Assembly: GCA_027618515.1 (NCBI GenBank)
Contig: JAQCEV010000008.1
Span: forward strand, 1 to 49,602
DNA: 49,602 nt
Reading direction: 5' to 3'
Origin: Chloroflexota bacterium
GTDB taxonomy: Bacteria > Chloroflexota > Dehalococcoidia > Lucifugimonadales > Australimonadaceae
Under the pieces are notes generated by a model, which saw only the letters and a program-made list of their open reading frames with translations, ran no database searches and had not been told where the DNA came from. A program made the translations under genes and the position numbers. Every line of letters starts with the position of its first letter. Position 1 is the stretch's first letter. Below are positions 33,600 to 40,343 of the stretch, piece after piece.

Positions 33600-34592
33600 A
33601 TGGATATCCAACTTAGCGTCGGCATGGCTTCGAACCCGAGGACCTGGCCGATCTTTGACGGTACGGTGAAGGCAGATGGGATCGACTTGATCCCAAGCCC
33701 GGTGCATGCGTCCGAGCTCTTCTGGCGCCAACTGAAGTTCGCTGATTTTGACATCTCCGAGATGTCCTTCTCATCGTTGATCATGGCGATGGCCGGTGGC
33801 GATGATCGATGGGTGGGCCTTCCCGTATTCACGACTCGCCGCTTTTTCCACACAGGGATATTGGTTCGGCGAGACGCTGGCATCGAAACCCCCGCAGACC
33901 TGAAGGGCAAACGTGTCGGCGTTCCGGAGTACCAGCAGACGGCGGCCCTTTGGACCAGGGGCGTGTTGCAGCACGAGTTCGGTGTGGAACCGAAGGACAT
34001 GACCTTCTTCATGGAGCGCGTGCCGGAGCAGAGCCACGGTGGAGCTACGGGCTTCAAGCCCCCTGCCGGCGTCACGATCAACCAGATTCCCTTGGACAAG
34101 AGCATCGGCTCGATGATGATCTCCGGCGAGTTGGATGCAACTCTGTTGTACATCGTGGATCCGAACCTGATCGACCGCAGCACGGCGGATCTGTGGAATC
34201 ACCCGGACATCAAGCCGATCTTCCCCGACGCATACGCGGAGGGCCTGCGGTTCTATGAGAAGACGGGGCTGTACCCGATCAATCACGGCATGGTGATGAA
34301 GCGGGAGATCGCGGAGAAGCACCCTTGGGCCATCCTGAATGTGTACAAAGCGTTCAAGAAGGCCAACGACATCGCAGGGCAACGCCGGATGGCTCAGATC
34401 GACGAGTACCTGGAGACTGGCGTGATCGCCAGGGACTCCAAGGCCGCACTGGCGAATCCGTTGATCCAGCATGGTGTGGTCGCTAACCGATCGGTTCTCG
34501 AGACAGCGGCGCAGTACAGCTTTGAGCAGGGGCTGACGCCCAAGCTGGCGAAGCTTGAGGATGTGTTCGCGAAGGCAACGCTCGAGCAGTAG
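33600..34592 (+). CDS. 4,5-dihydroxyphthalate decarboxylase-like / substrate-binding-protein-like protein (copy 2)
   Basis: 330 residues, same family as the gene at 7633. Seen: an opening MDIQLSVGMASNPRTWPIFD, DISEMSFSSLIMAMAGGDDRWVGLPVFTTRRFFH, GIETPADLKGKRVGVPEYQQTAALWTRG and a second lobe with SGELDATLLYI and GLYPINHGMVMKREI. These are the typical blocks of proteins annotated as 4,5-dihydroxyphthalate decarboxylase. No signal peptide, so it is cytoplasmic as predicted. True decarboxylase activity is not provable from the sequence; a solute-binding origin is clear from the fold. The ATG at 33600 follows AAGGAGA. A terminator follows 24 bases after the stop, so it appears monocistronic. Confidence 0.8.
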   Translation: MDIQLSVGMASNPRTWPIFDGTVKADGIDLIPSPVHASELFWRQLKFADFDISEMSFSSLIMAMAGGDDRWVGLPVFTTRRFFHTGILVRRDAGIETPADLKGKRVGVPEYQQTAALWTRGVLQHEFGVEPKDMTFFMERVPEQSHGGATGFKPPAGVTINQIPLDKSIGSMMISGELDATLLYIVDPNLIDRSTADLWNHPDIKPIFPDAYAEGLRFYEKTGLYPINHGMVMKREIAEKHPWAILNVYKAFKKANDIAGQRRMAQIDEYLETGVIARDSKAALANPLIQHGVVANRSVLETAAQYSFEQGLTPKLAKLEDVFAKATLEQ

Positions 34593-34616
34593 ACCAGTTC
34601 ACGAATTTAGGAGAGG

Positions 34617-34653
34617 GGCCCGCGGAGTGCTTTCGAGCAGGCGCGGGCCTTTC
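34617..34653 (+). terminator. Terminator with nested TTCG tetraloop
   Basis: The outer 8-bp arms at 34617-34624 and 34642-34649 enclose an inner 4-bp stem capped by TTCG (34628-34639). TTTCT follows. It ends the transcript of the binding-protein-like gene at 34592. Confidence 0.8.
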
Positions 34654-34674
34654 TGATTCCAGGGAACATAGGGA

Positions 34675-35373
34675 ATGGAGGATCAGGTGGAGATGCAGGG
34701 CAAGGTGGCGATAGTGACGGGCGGGTCAGGCGCGATCGGTCAGGCGGTGGTTCGTTTGCTTCTGGATGAAGGGGCCACAGTGGTAGTCGCGGGGCGTTCG
34801 GCACTTGTGCGAGTCGAGGACCGTCTGAGTTTCGTTGAGACCGATGTGACGAACGAGGAGTCGGTGCGTTCGTTGGTCGAGCGCGTGGCTGCGGATCAGG
34901 GTACGGTGCATGCGCTGTTCAACGTCGCGGGTGGGTTCAAGTACGGCCCGGCGGTCGATGAGTTGGCGATGACGGACTGGGACTCACTGTTGGATCTGAA
35001 TCTAAAGTCGGCCTTCCTGTGTATGAAGCACGTGCTGCCTGTTATGAAGGAGCAGAGGTACGGTCGTATCGTGTCGGTCGCAGCGCGAAGCGGGCTCAAG
35101 GGTGATGCGATGGTCGCACCGTACGCGGTGAGCAAGGGGGGCGTAATCCTGTTGACCCAGACTGTTGCCGAGGAGAGCAAGGCGTACGGTGTCACGGCGA
35201 ACGCGGTGCTGCCGAGCATCGTAGATACTGCTGCGAATCGTGCGTCGATGCCAGATGCGGATTTCGGGGCATGGGTGGCTCCGGCGGATCTGGCTGAGGT
35301 GATGGTGTTTTTGGCGTCGGATCGTGCGCGGGCGGTGACAGGGGCCGCGGTGCCGGTATATAACCGGGCGTAG
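34675..35373 (+). CDS. SDR, dihydropteridine-reductase-like
   Basis: 232-residue SDR. Cofactor motif VTGGSGAIG (14-22) and Tyr150/Lys154 (YAVSK). The catalytic Ser position reads VAARSG, so the usual Ser seems replaced by Ala. The C-terminal part (AVLPSIVDTAANRASMPDAD, then FGAWVAP) strongly resembles quinonoid dihydropteridine reductase, which also lacks that Ser. A pterin carbinolamine dehydratase lies 5 kb upstream, so both could serve a tetrahydropterin cycle, but many bacterial SDRs carry this motif. Start uncertain: ATG 34675 or ATG 34693; the latter has GGAGG 10 bases upstream. Separated from the upstream gene by a terminator. Confidence 0.85.
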   Translation: MEDQVEMQGKVAIVTGGSGAIGQAVVRLLLDEGATVVVAGRSALVRVEDRLSFVETDVTNEESVRSLVERVAADQGTVHALFNVAGGFKYGPAVDELAMTDWDSLLDLNLKSAFLCMKHVLPVMKEQRYGRIVSVAARSGLKGDAMVAPYAVSKGGVILLTQTVAEESKAYGVTANAVLPSIVDTAANRASMPDADFGAWVAPADLAEVMVFLASDRARAVTGAAVPVYNRA

Positions 35374-35812
35374 TGCGGCACTGGGTGTAGGTGGCGACGT
35401 AGCGCCAGATACCTGGAATACCCTCCACGAATGCCCGGTAAAACAAGGGGAGTCTGGACGGTGGTTTCCTGGTGGTGACCAGTCGCGTGGGGGTTTAGCG
35501 TCCACTCTACTGGGTTGGGCGGCGATGGCGTAAGTAGGAAGTGTCGCAGTGCGCTTTGGTGCCCGTTCGGTCCGCGGACAAGACAGCGGGCGCTAGCGCG
35601 CCAAGGGGACGAATGTGGTTGTGCCCGTCCTCGCGGCCCCGGTCGCTGCTTGCGCAAGGCTTGGGGGTGCGGCCATCCGCTGCGGTATGGGTGGTTGCCA
35701 GGCCGACCGATTATGAATGGCATGTGGATGCCGCTGGCCGCGCGTGGGGTAATCAGCTATCGTGCGTGCGGGAAATGGGCACCTCAGCAGCTGGTGGCCG
35801 CAGTGTAGGGTG
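35374..35812. other. 439-bp stretch without a supported gene
   Basis: GC-rich gap between the SDR and the CheX-like gene. Open frames exist on both strands, but their translations are Arg/Pro/Gly-rich and look like shadow frames, with no family match and no ribosome site. No hairpin of terminator quality, tRNA or repeat was found. A promoter for the CheX-RidA pair is expected here but is not clear. Confidence 0.55.
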
Positions 35813-36274
35813 ATGAAAGCAGATTTCGTTAACGCATTCCTGAACCCGGTGGTGGAGACGTGGAGAGCAAAGCTGTCTGCGGAACTTACGTTTCGCGAGG
35901 CCGAGCCGGTTTCTGGCGTGTTCACGACGGATGAACTGTGCGCAGTCATAGCGGTGTCGGGTCGGGTCGAAGGGAATGTGTTCTACGAGTTCCCCGATGA
36001 GACTTCGCTCGCGTTGGCTAGCGCGCTCAGCGGACATGAGAAGCATGACCTGGACGCAGAGGTGTTCTCCACGATTCTGAATTTCGTGGCGTTGATCACG
36101 TCAAACATCCCTGATGGGCTTGGTCGCAGTGGGTTTCGATCACAGGTGACTCCCCCCGTTCTGTTGTCCAGGGGAGCGCAGGTGACGGTGACTCATCCCC
36201 AGATATGGGCGCATTTTGACAGTGAGTTCGGGCCCGTGGGCGTTCGAGTGAGCGTCAGCGAGGCCGCTTCCTAA
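35813..36274 (+). CDS. CheX-like domain protein
   Basis: 153 residues. The pattern VIAVSGRVEGNVFYEFPDETSLALASALSG followed by LDAEVFSTILNFVALITSNIPDGL fits the CheX/CheC phosphatase-type fold, in which an acidic-Asn helix (E-x2-N) acts on CheY-P. Here the helix reads EVFSTILNFVALITSN, so the catalytic E-x2-N is not exact. No chemotaxis or flagellar gene is in the window, so the partner may be another response regulator. Start ATG 35813 chosen (MKADFVNAFLNP is the family-like start); GTAGGG precedes it. Followed after 9 bases by the RidA-family gene, probably the same operon. Confidence 0.65.
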   Translation: MKADFVNAFLNPVVETWRAKLSAELTFREAEPVSGVFTTDELCAVIAVSGRVEGNVFYEFPDETSLALASALSGHEKHDLDAEVFSTILNFVALITSNIPDGLGRSGFRSQVTPPVLLSRGAQVTVTHPQIWAHFDSEFGPVGVRVSVSEAAS

Positions 36275-36283
36275 GGAGTTGGC

Positions 36284-36703
36284 ATGGCAGAGATAGAGCG
36301 CATCAATCCCCCTGAACTGGCGCCGCCGCCGGGCAATCGCTTCGCGCATGTGGTGCGGTGGGGTGATCGGGCATGGATCGCTGGCCAGACGGCGCGCGGT
36401 GCCGACGGGGTGAACGTTGGCGTCGGTGACCCGAAGGCGCAGGCAGAAAAGGTCTACGACAATCTCAGGATCGCCATCGGTGCGGTGGGCGGAACGTTCG
36501 CCAACATCGTGAAAGTGACGATCTTTCTGACCTCTGAAGACTCATTGCCCGCGGCGCGGGCCGCCCAGAACGAGTGCTGGGGTGTCGCGGAATTACCGGC
36601 GAGTTCGATGGTCATCGTGAAGGCGCTGGCGCATCCAGATTTCTTGATTGAGATTGAGGCCGAGGCTGTTCTCGACGATTGGCTTCGGGGAGTGATGGGC
36701 TAG
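36284..36703 (+). CDS. RidA family protein (YjgF/YER057c/UK114)
   Basis: 139 residues, normal length. Conserved blocks: WIAGQTARGADG, QAEKVYDNLRIAIGAVGGTFANIVKVTIFL and DFLIEIEAEAV. The Arg that in archetypal RidA binds the imine substrate (in the P-x-R-x-x-V segment) is absent; the segment reads PASSMVIVKAL. This suggests a non-deaminase Rid subgroup rather than classical enamine/imine deaminase. The ATG at 36284 has AAGGAG 6 bases upstream. The stop overlaps the stop of the convergent hydrolase through a shared CTAG. Confidence 0.88.
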   Translation: MAEIERINPPELAPPPGNRFAHVVRWGDRAWIAGQTARGADGVNVGVGDPKAQAEKVYDNLRIAIGAVGGTFANIVKVTIFLTSEDSLPAARAAQNECWGVAELPASSMVIVKALAHPDFLIEIEAEAVLDDWLRGVMG

Positions 36704-37569
36704 GGGGTGGCGACGTGCCACGAGTCTCCGCTACCCGTGGGGCGAGGACCCCAGCGGTTGGCTTCCACCTGCGCTAGGAACTCGGCGATCCCCTGGTTGA
36801 ACATCTGAGGTTCTTCTAGATTGCACGCGTGACCTGTTTGGGGAAGCGTGAGGACTCCCGCTCGGGGTATCGTCCGCTTGAGGAAGAGTGATGGCTCCAA
36901 GCAGGGGTCGTCTTCGTCGCCAACCATGACGAGTGTGGGGACATCCATCTTGGCGAATTCGTCTGCACGTGAGTAAAGAGTAGGGCGTCGTGCCTGAAAG
37001 CCTCGAAGGGTGTTGGCGGAGCCTTCTGGGGAGTGCGCCAAGAAAAGACGCGCGAACTCTGCCCACCCTGTGGGGTCTTTTTCGCGGAACCTGATACGAG
37101 TCGTGCCCGTGAGGTAGTTTTTTTGGGCTCCCATACCGCCCGCTATCAACTTGTCGGCACGCTCTTCAGATTCACTCCTCATCACGTCAGCGTTGGCGCT
37201 GCCAGTGCCTGCGCCCGCTGCGATGATGCCACGGCACATTTCGGGGTGGGCCAAGCCAAAATTCAAGATGCAATGGGCGCCCATGGAAAGCCCGCAAAGG
37301 TAGGCTTGGTCGATACCTAGGTGGAGGAGGAGTTGGTAGAGGGTCTCCACCTGGTGGTCCTGGGAGTACTCCTCAGGTGACGCGGGGACACCGGATGGGA
37401 CATAGCCACGCGCGTTGTAGGTGATGGTTCGGTAGCGGCGGGAGAAGTAGTTGACCTGGAGCTTCCAACTCTCCATGCTGCCCGCGAATTCGTGGCAGAA
37501 GACGATAGGGATGCCTGATCCGACATCTTCGTACGCTATCTGAACCCCATCCAAGAGTGCGGTTGGCAT
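36700..37569 (-). CDS. Alpha/beta hydrolase
   Basis: 289 residues. Nucleophile Ser95 in GLSMGAH; oxyanion region PIVFCHEFAGS; catalytic Asp in VMVGDEDDP and His in TGHACNLEEP near the C-terminus. Resembles 3-oxoadipate enol-lactonase or carboxylesterase-type hydrolases, so a role in ring-cleavage product hydrolysis is possible but unproven. The frame is open to 37602; ATG 37569 was chosen because TGGAGAAG precedes it. Convergent with RidA (CTAG overlap) and divergent from the malic enzyme gene. Confidence 0.9.
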   Translation of the reverse strand: MPTALLDGVQIAYEDVGSGIPIVFCHEFAGSMESWKLQVNYFSRRYRTITYNARGYVPSGVPASPEEYSQDHQVETLYQLLLHLGIDQAYLCGLSMGAHCILNFGLAHPEMCRGIIAAGAGTGSANADVMRSESEERADKLIAGGMGAQKNYLTGTTRIRFREKDPTGWAEFARLFLAHSPEGSANTLRGFQARRPTLYSRADEFAKMDVPTLVMVGDEDDPCLEPSLFLKRTIPRAGVLTLPQTGHACNLEEPQMFNQGIAEFLAQVEANRWGPRPTGSGDSWHVATP

Positions 37570-37754
37570 CACGTCTTCTCCATTTGGCATCTGGCTTGGC
37601 ATTCGCGCCTGGCATAGTGCCTAGATTGTCCTCGGCTTGATTGGCTGCGTTGCCTCGCCTCGGTGAGGGGCGATTGTATCGCCGCTTGAGGCGCACCGCA
37701 GCCAGTCTGGTCATGCGATACTTGACCCCGATTCCCAGAAACAGGTGTTTACGT

Positions 37755-39119
37755 ATGGTCTCGACGCAGTACGGTCTGATCCGCACCATCCAAGTACGCA
37801 ACGCGAATGTGCCAGGCGTGCTTGGAGCTCTTGCAACGGCTGTGGGCCAGGCAGGGGCGAACATCGGCAACATCGTTACGGTGCACATCAGCCAGAATCA
37901 CGTGGTGCGTGACATCGATGTGCTGGTGAACGATGAGGCTCACTTAGCGGACGTGCTCTATAACCTGAACTCACTCGACGATGTAGACGTGCTTGAGACG
38001 AGGGATGAGGTGCTGGGGCTGCATCGCGGCGGAAAGATAGAGATGGTCAGCCGACACCCCGTGGATTCGATCGCGACGCTGCGGAAGGTGTACACGCCGG
38101 GTGTCGCTGATGTGTGCCTGCGAATCGCGGATGACCCTAGTCTCGCCCGTCTCTACACGACGATTCACCGTACGGTGGCGATCATCACCGATGGTTCAGC
38201 CGTGTTGGGGCTGGGTAATATCGGACTGGCGCCGTCGATGCCGGTGATGGAGGGGAAGGCTGCGCTCCTGCACCAATTCGTGGGAGTGAGCGGTGTCCCA
38301 CTGCTGATGGACGTATCGTCGATCGATGAGTTCGTGGAGGCGGTGGTGCGCATCGCGCCTACGTTTGGTGGTATTCACATAGAGGACGTGGCCGCTCCTG
38401 GTTGCTTCGAGCTTGTTGAACGACTACGTGCTCGGCTGGACATGCCTGTGATGCAGGATGACCAGGATGGCACGGCGGCTGTGGTGTTGGGCGCGGTGTT
38501 GGCGGCGAGTAAGGCGACTCAATCTCCTTTGCGCCAGCTTAGGATCGGACAGATCGGGCTGGGTGCGGCAGGGCAGGCGGTGGCCGACCTGCTGATGCAC
38601 GCTACCGATAACCCTGTGCTTGGAGCCGACCTGAGCGGTGAGAGCCTGGAACGGCACAAGTCTCACGGTGGTATCCCATCTGACATAGAAGAGATAATGA
38701 GGACTGCAGATCTGGTGGTGGCTACCACTGGGGTGAAAGATCTGATCAAGCCGGAGATGATCCGGCCCGGCCAGATCATCCTGGCGCTTTCGAATCCTGA
38801 TGCGGAGATCGACCCGCAGGTGGCACTGAGTGCTGGTGCGCGGCTGGCGGCCGATGGGCGCTCCGTCAACAATGTGTTGGGCTACCCGGGAATCTGGAGC
38901 GGCGCGTTGCGTAGCCAGGCGACCGAAATCAACCGCGAGATGCTGGTGGCGGTGGGCCAGTGCTTGGCGGAGCTTGCTCCTGAAGGCGAGCTGATGCCAA
39001 ACCCGCTGGATCTCGACGTGCACCGACGCGTGGCCTACGCGGTCGCGAGAGCAGCGGTGGCTACCGGGGTCGGCGTGGAGATGGGGGCCGAGGAGCTTGA
39101 GGCGTGGTCTGGCACGTAG
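37755..39119 (+). CDS. NAD(P)-dependent malic enzyme with N-terminal ACT domain
   Basis: 454 residues. Residues 1-80 read as an ACT-type regulatory domain (IRTIQVRNANVPGVLGALATAVGQAGANIGNI). The malic enzyme part follows: LRKVYTPGVADVC with the catalytic Tyr, MEGKAALLHQF with the catalytic Lys, metal ligands in IHIEDVAAPGCFE and MQDDQDGTAAVV, and a nucleotide-binding fold with IGLGAAGQAV. Oxidative decarboxylation of malate to pyruvate is expected; the ACT domain implies allosteric control by a small metabolite, as in some Bacillus malic enzymes. ATG 37755 was chosen over upstream in-frame ATGs (37641, 37713) because AGGTG precedes it and the ACT domain starts there. Confidence 0.92.
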   Translation: MVSTQYGLIRTIQVRNANVPGVLGALATAVGQAGANIGNIVTVHISQNHVVRDIDVLVNDEAHLADVLYNLNSLDDVDVLETRDEVLGLHRGGKIEMVSRHPVDSIATLRKVYTPGVADVCLRIADDPSLARLYTTIHRTVAIITDGSAVLGLGNIGLAPSMPVMEGKAALLHQFVGVSGVPLLMDVSSIDEFVEAVVRIAPTFGGIHIEDVAAPGCFELVERLRARLDMPVMQDDQDGTAAVVLGAVLAASKATQSPLRQLRIGQIGLGAAGQAVADLLMHATDNPVLGADLSGESLERHKSHGGIPSDIEEIMRTADLVVATTGVKDLIKPEMIRPGQIILALSNPDAEIDPQVALSAGARLAADGRSVNNVLGYPGIWSGALRSQATEINREMLVAVGQCLAELAPEGELMPNPLDLDVHRRVAYAVARAAVATGVGVEMGAEELEAWSGT

Positions 39120-39164
39120 CCAGACCCTCGCTCTTAGGGCGCACCTGGTGGCCCCGCCTATCCG

Positions 39165-40166
39165 TTAGAACGTTTCGTCGAAGTTGACTGAACCTGTTAC
39201 GCCGACTTGGTAGGAGGAGACACGCCTCTCGAAGAAATTCGAGAGTTCTTGTACGTCCTGCAATTCCATGAAGGACAGGGGGTTGCGCGTGCCGAAATGC
39301 TTGGGCATCCCTAGATTCGAGAGACGTTGGTCGGCGACGTATTCGAGATAGCCCCGCACTTCTTTGACGGTGAGGCCCGCGACGCCACCCTCTAGAAGGT
39401 CCTCAGCGAACTGTGTCTCACAGTCGACCGCCTCCTCCATCATTTGCACGATCTGCTCGCGCATACGGTCGTCGAAGAGACCGGGGTATTCGTCACGTAC
39501 GGTCTGGACGACCGTGAGGGCGAAGTTCATGTGGCCGCTTTCATCACGGAACACCCAGTTAGTACCGGATGCGAGGCCGTTGAGCAGGCCTTTGGAGCGC
39601 ATGAAGTAGACGTAGGCGAATGCGGCGAAGAAGAAGAGGCCTTCGACGCAGGTTGCAAAGCAGATGAGGTTCAGCAGGAACTGACGCTTCTGGGCATCGG
39701 TGTCTAGAGCTTCGGTGCCGTGAAGTGAGTCGAGCCAGCGGAAGCAGAATTCGGCTTTGCGCTTGATGGATGGGATGGTCTCGATGGCCCGGAAGGCCTC
39801 GTGGCGCTCATCAAGGTCGGGGATGTAGGTGTCGAGCAGGGTGAGGTAGAACTGGACGTGGACGGCCTCTTCGAAGAGTTGGCGGGAGAGGTAAAGCCGT
39901 CCCTCCGGCGAGTTGATGTGCTTGTAGAGATTAAGCACCAGATTGTTGGAGACGATAGAGTCGCCAGTGGCGAAGAAGGCGACGAGACGTTGCACCAGGT
40001 GCCTCTCTGGTGCAGAGAGCTTCTGGTTGAGGTCTTTGAGGTCGCTGGAGAAGTCGACTTCTTCGACGTTCCAGGTGTTGCGTATCCCGTTCTTGTACAT
40101 CTCGTAGAAGTCGGGGTATTGCATCGGCCTGAGGGTGAGGTTGAAGCCGGGGTCGAGGATTGCCAT
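39165..40166 (-). CDS. nrdB: Ribonucleotide reductase class I beta subunit
   Basis: 333 residues. Diiron ligands are readable: Asp69, Glu100, His103, Glu175, Glu209 and His212. Tyr107 lies at the position of the stable tyrosyl radical (EAVHVQFY), so this is a tyrosyl-radical type rather than the Phe-containing Ic type. It supplies the radical to the alpha subunit in making deoxyribonucleotides. The C-terminal tail SYQVGVTGSVNFDETF ends in the acidic/aromatic residues that dock into NrdA. The ATG at 40166 follows AAAGGGA. It is downstream of nrdA with 177 bases between, holding a hairpin. Confidence 0.95.
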   Translation of the reverse strand: MAILDPGFNLTLRPMQYPDFYEMYKNGIRNTWNVEEVDFSSDLKDLNQKLSAPERHLVQRLVAFFATGDSIVSNNLVLNLYKHINSPEGRLYLSRQLFEEAVHVQFYLTLLDTYIPDLDERHEAFRAIETIPSIKRKAEFCFRWLDSLHGTEALDTDAQKRQFLLNLICFATCVEGLFFFAAFAYVYFMRSKGLLNGLASGTNWVFRDESGHMNFALTVVQTVRDEYPGLFDDRMREQIVQMMEEAVDCETQFAEDLLEGGVAGLTVKEVRGYLEYVADQRLSNLGMPKHFGTRNPLSFMELQDVQELSNFFERRVSSYQVGVTGSVNFDETF

Positions 40167-40302
40167 TGGTGGTACCAGTCCCTTTGAGGTTGGCCGAAAG
40201 CGAGCCCGACCCCCTGTTGGGGAGGCCGCCGGGTCTACGTGACGATAGGTTCACGCGCTAGGCCGGAATACTGCAAGTGATACGGGGACGAATTATTGAG
40301 GT

Positions 40303-40331
40303 GCCCCGGTAGCCGGGTGGACTGCCGGGGC
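40303..40331 (-). terminator. Hairpin in the nrdA-nrdB gap
   Basis: The 7-bp GC arms at 40303-40309 and 40325-40331 pair with a 15-base loop, 13 bases after the nrdA stop (minus strand). No T-run; it may attenuate or stabilise the message between the two subunits. Confidence 0.45.
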
Positions 40332-40343
40332 GCTGTTGCGTGC

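Noticed and set aside
35374-35812. Several open frames on both strands in the SDR-CheX gap.
   Set aside because: Arg/Pro/Gly-rich translations, no ribosome sites, no family features; they are shadow or random frames.
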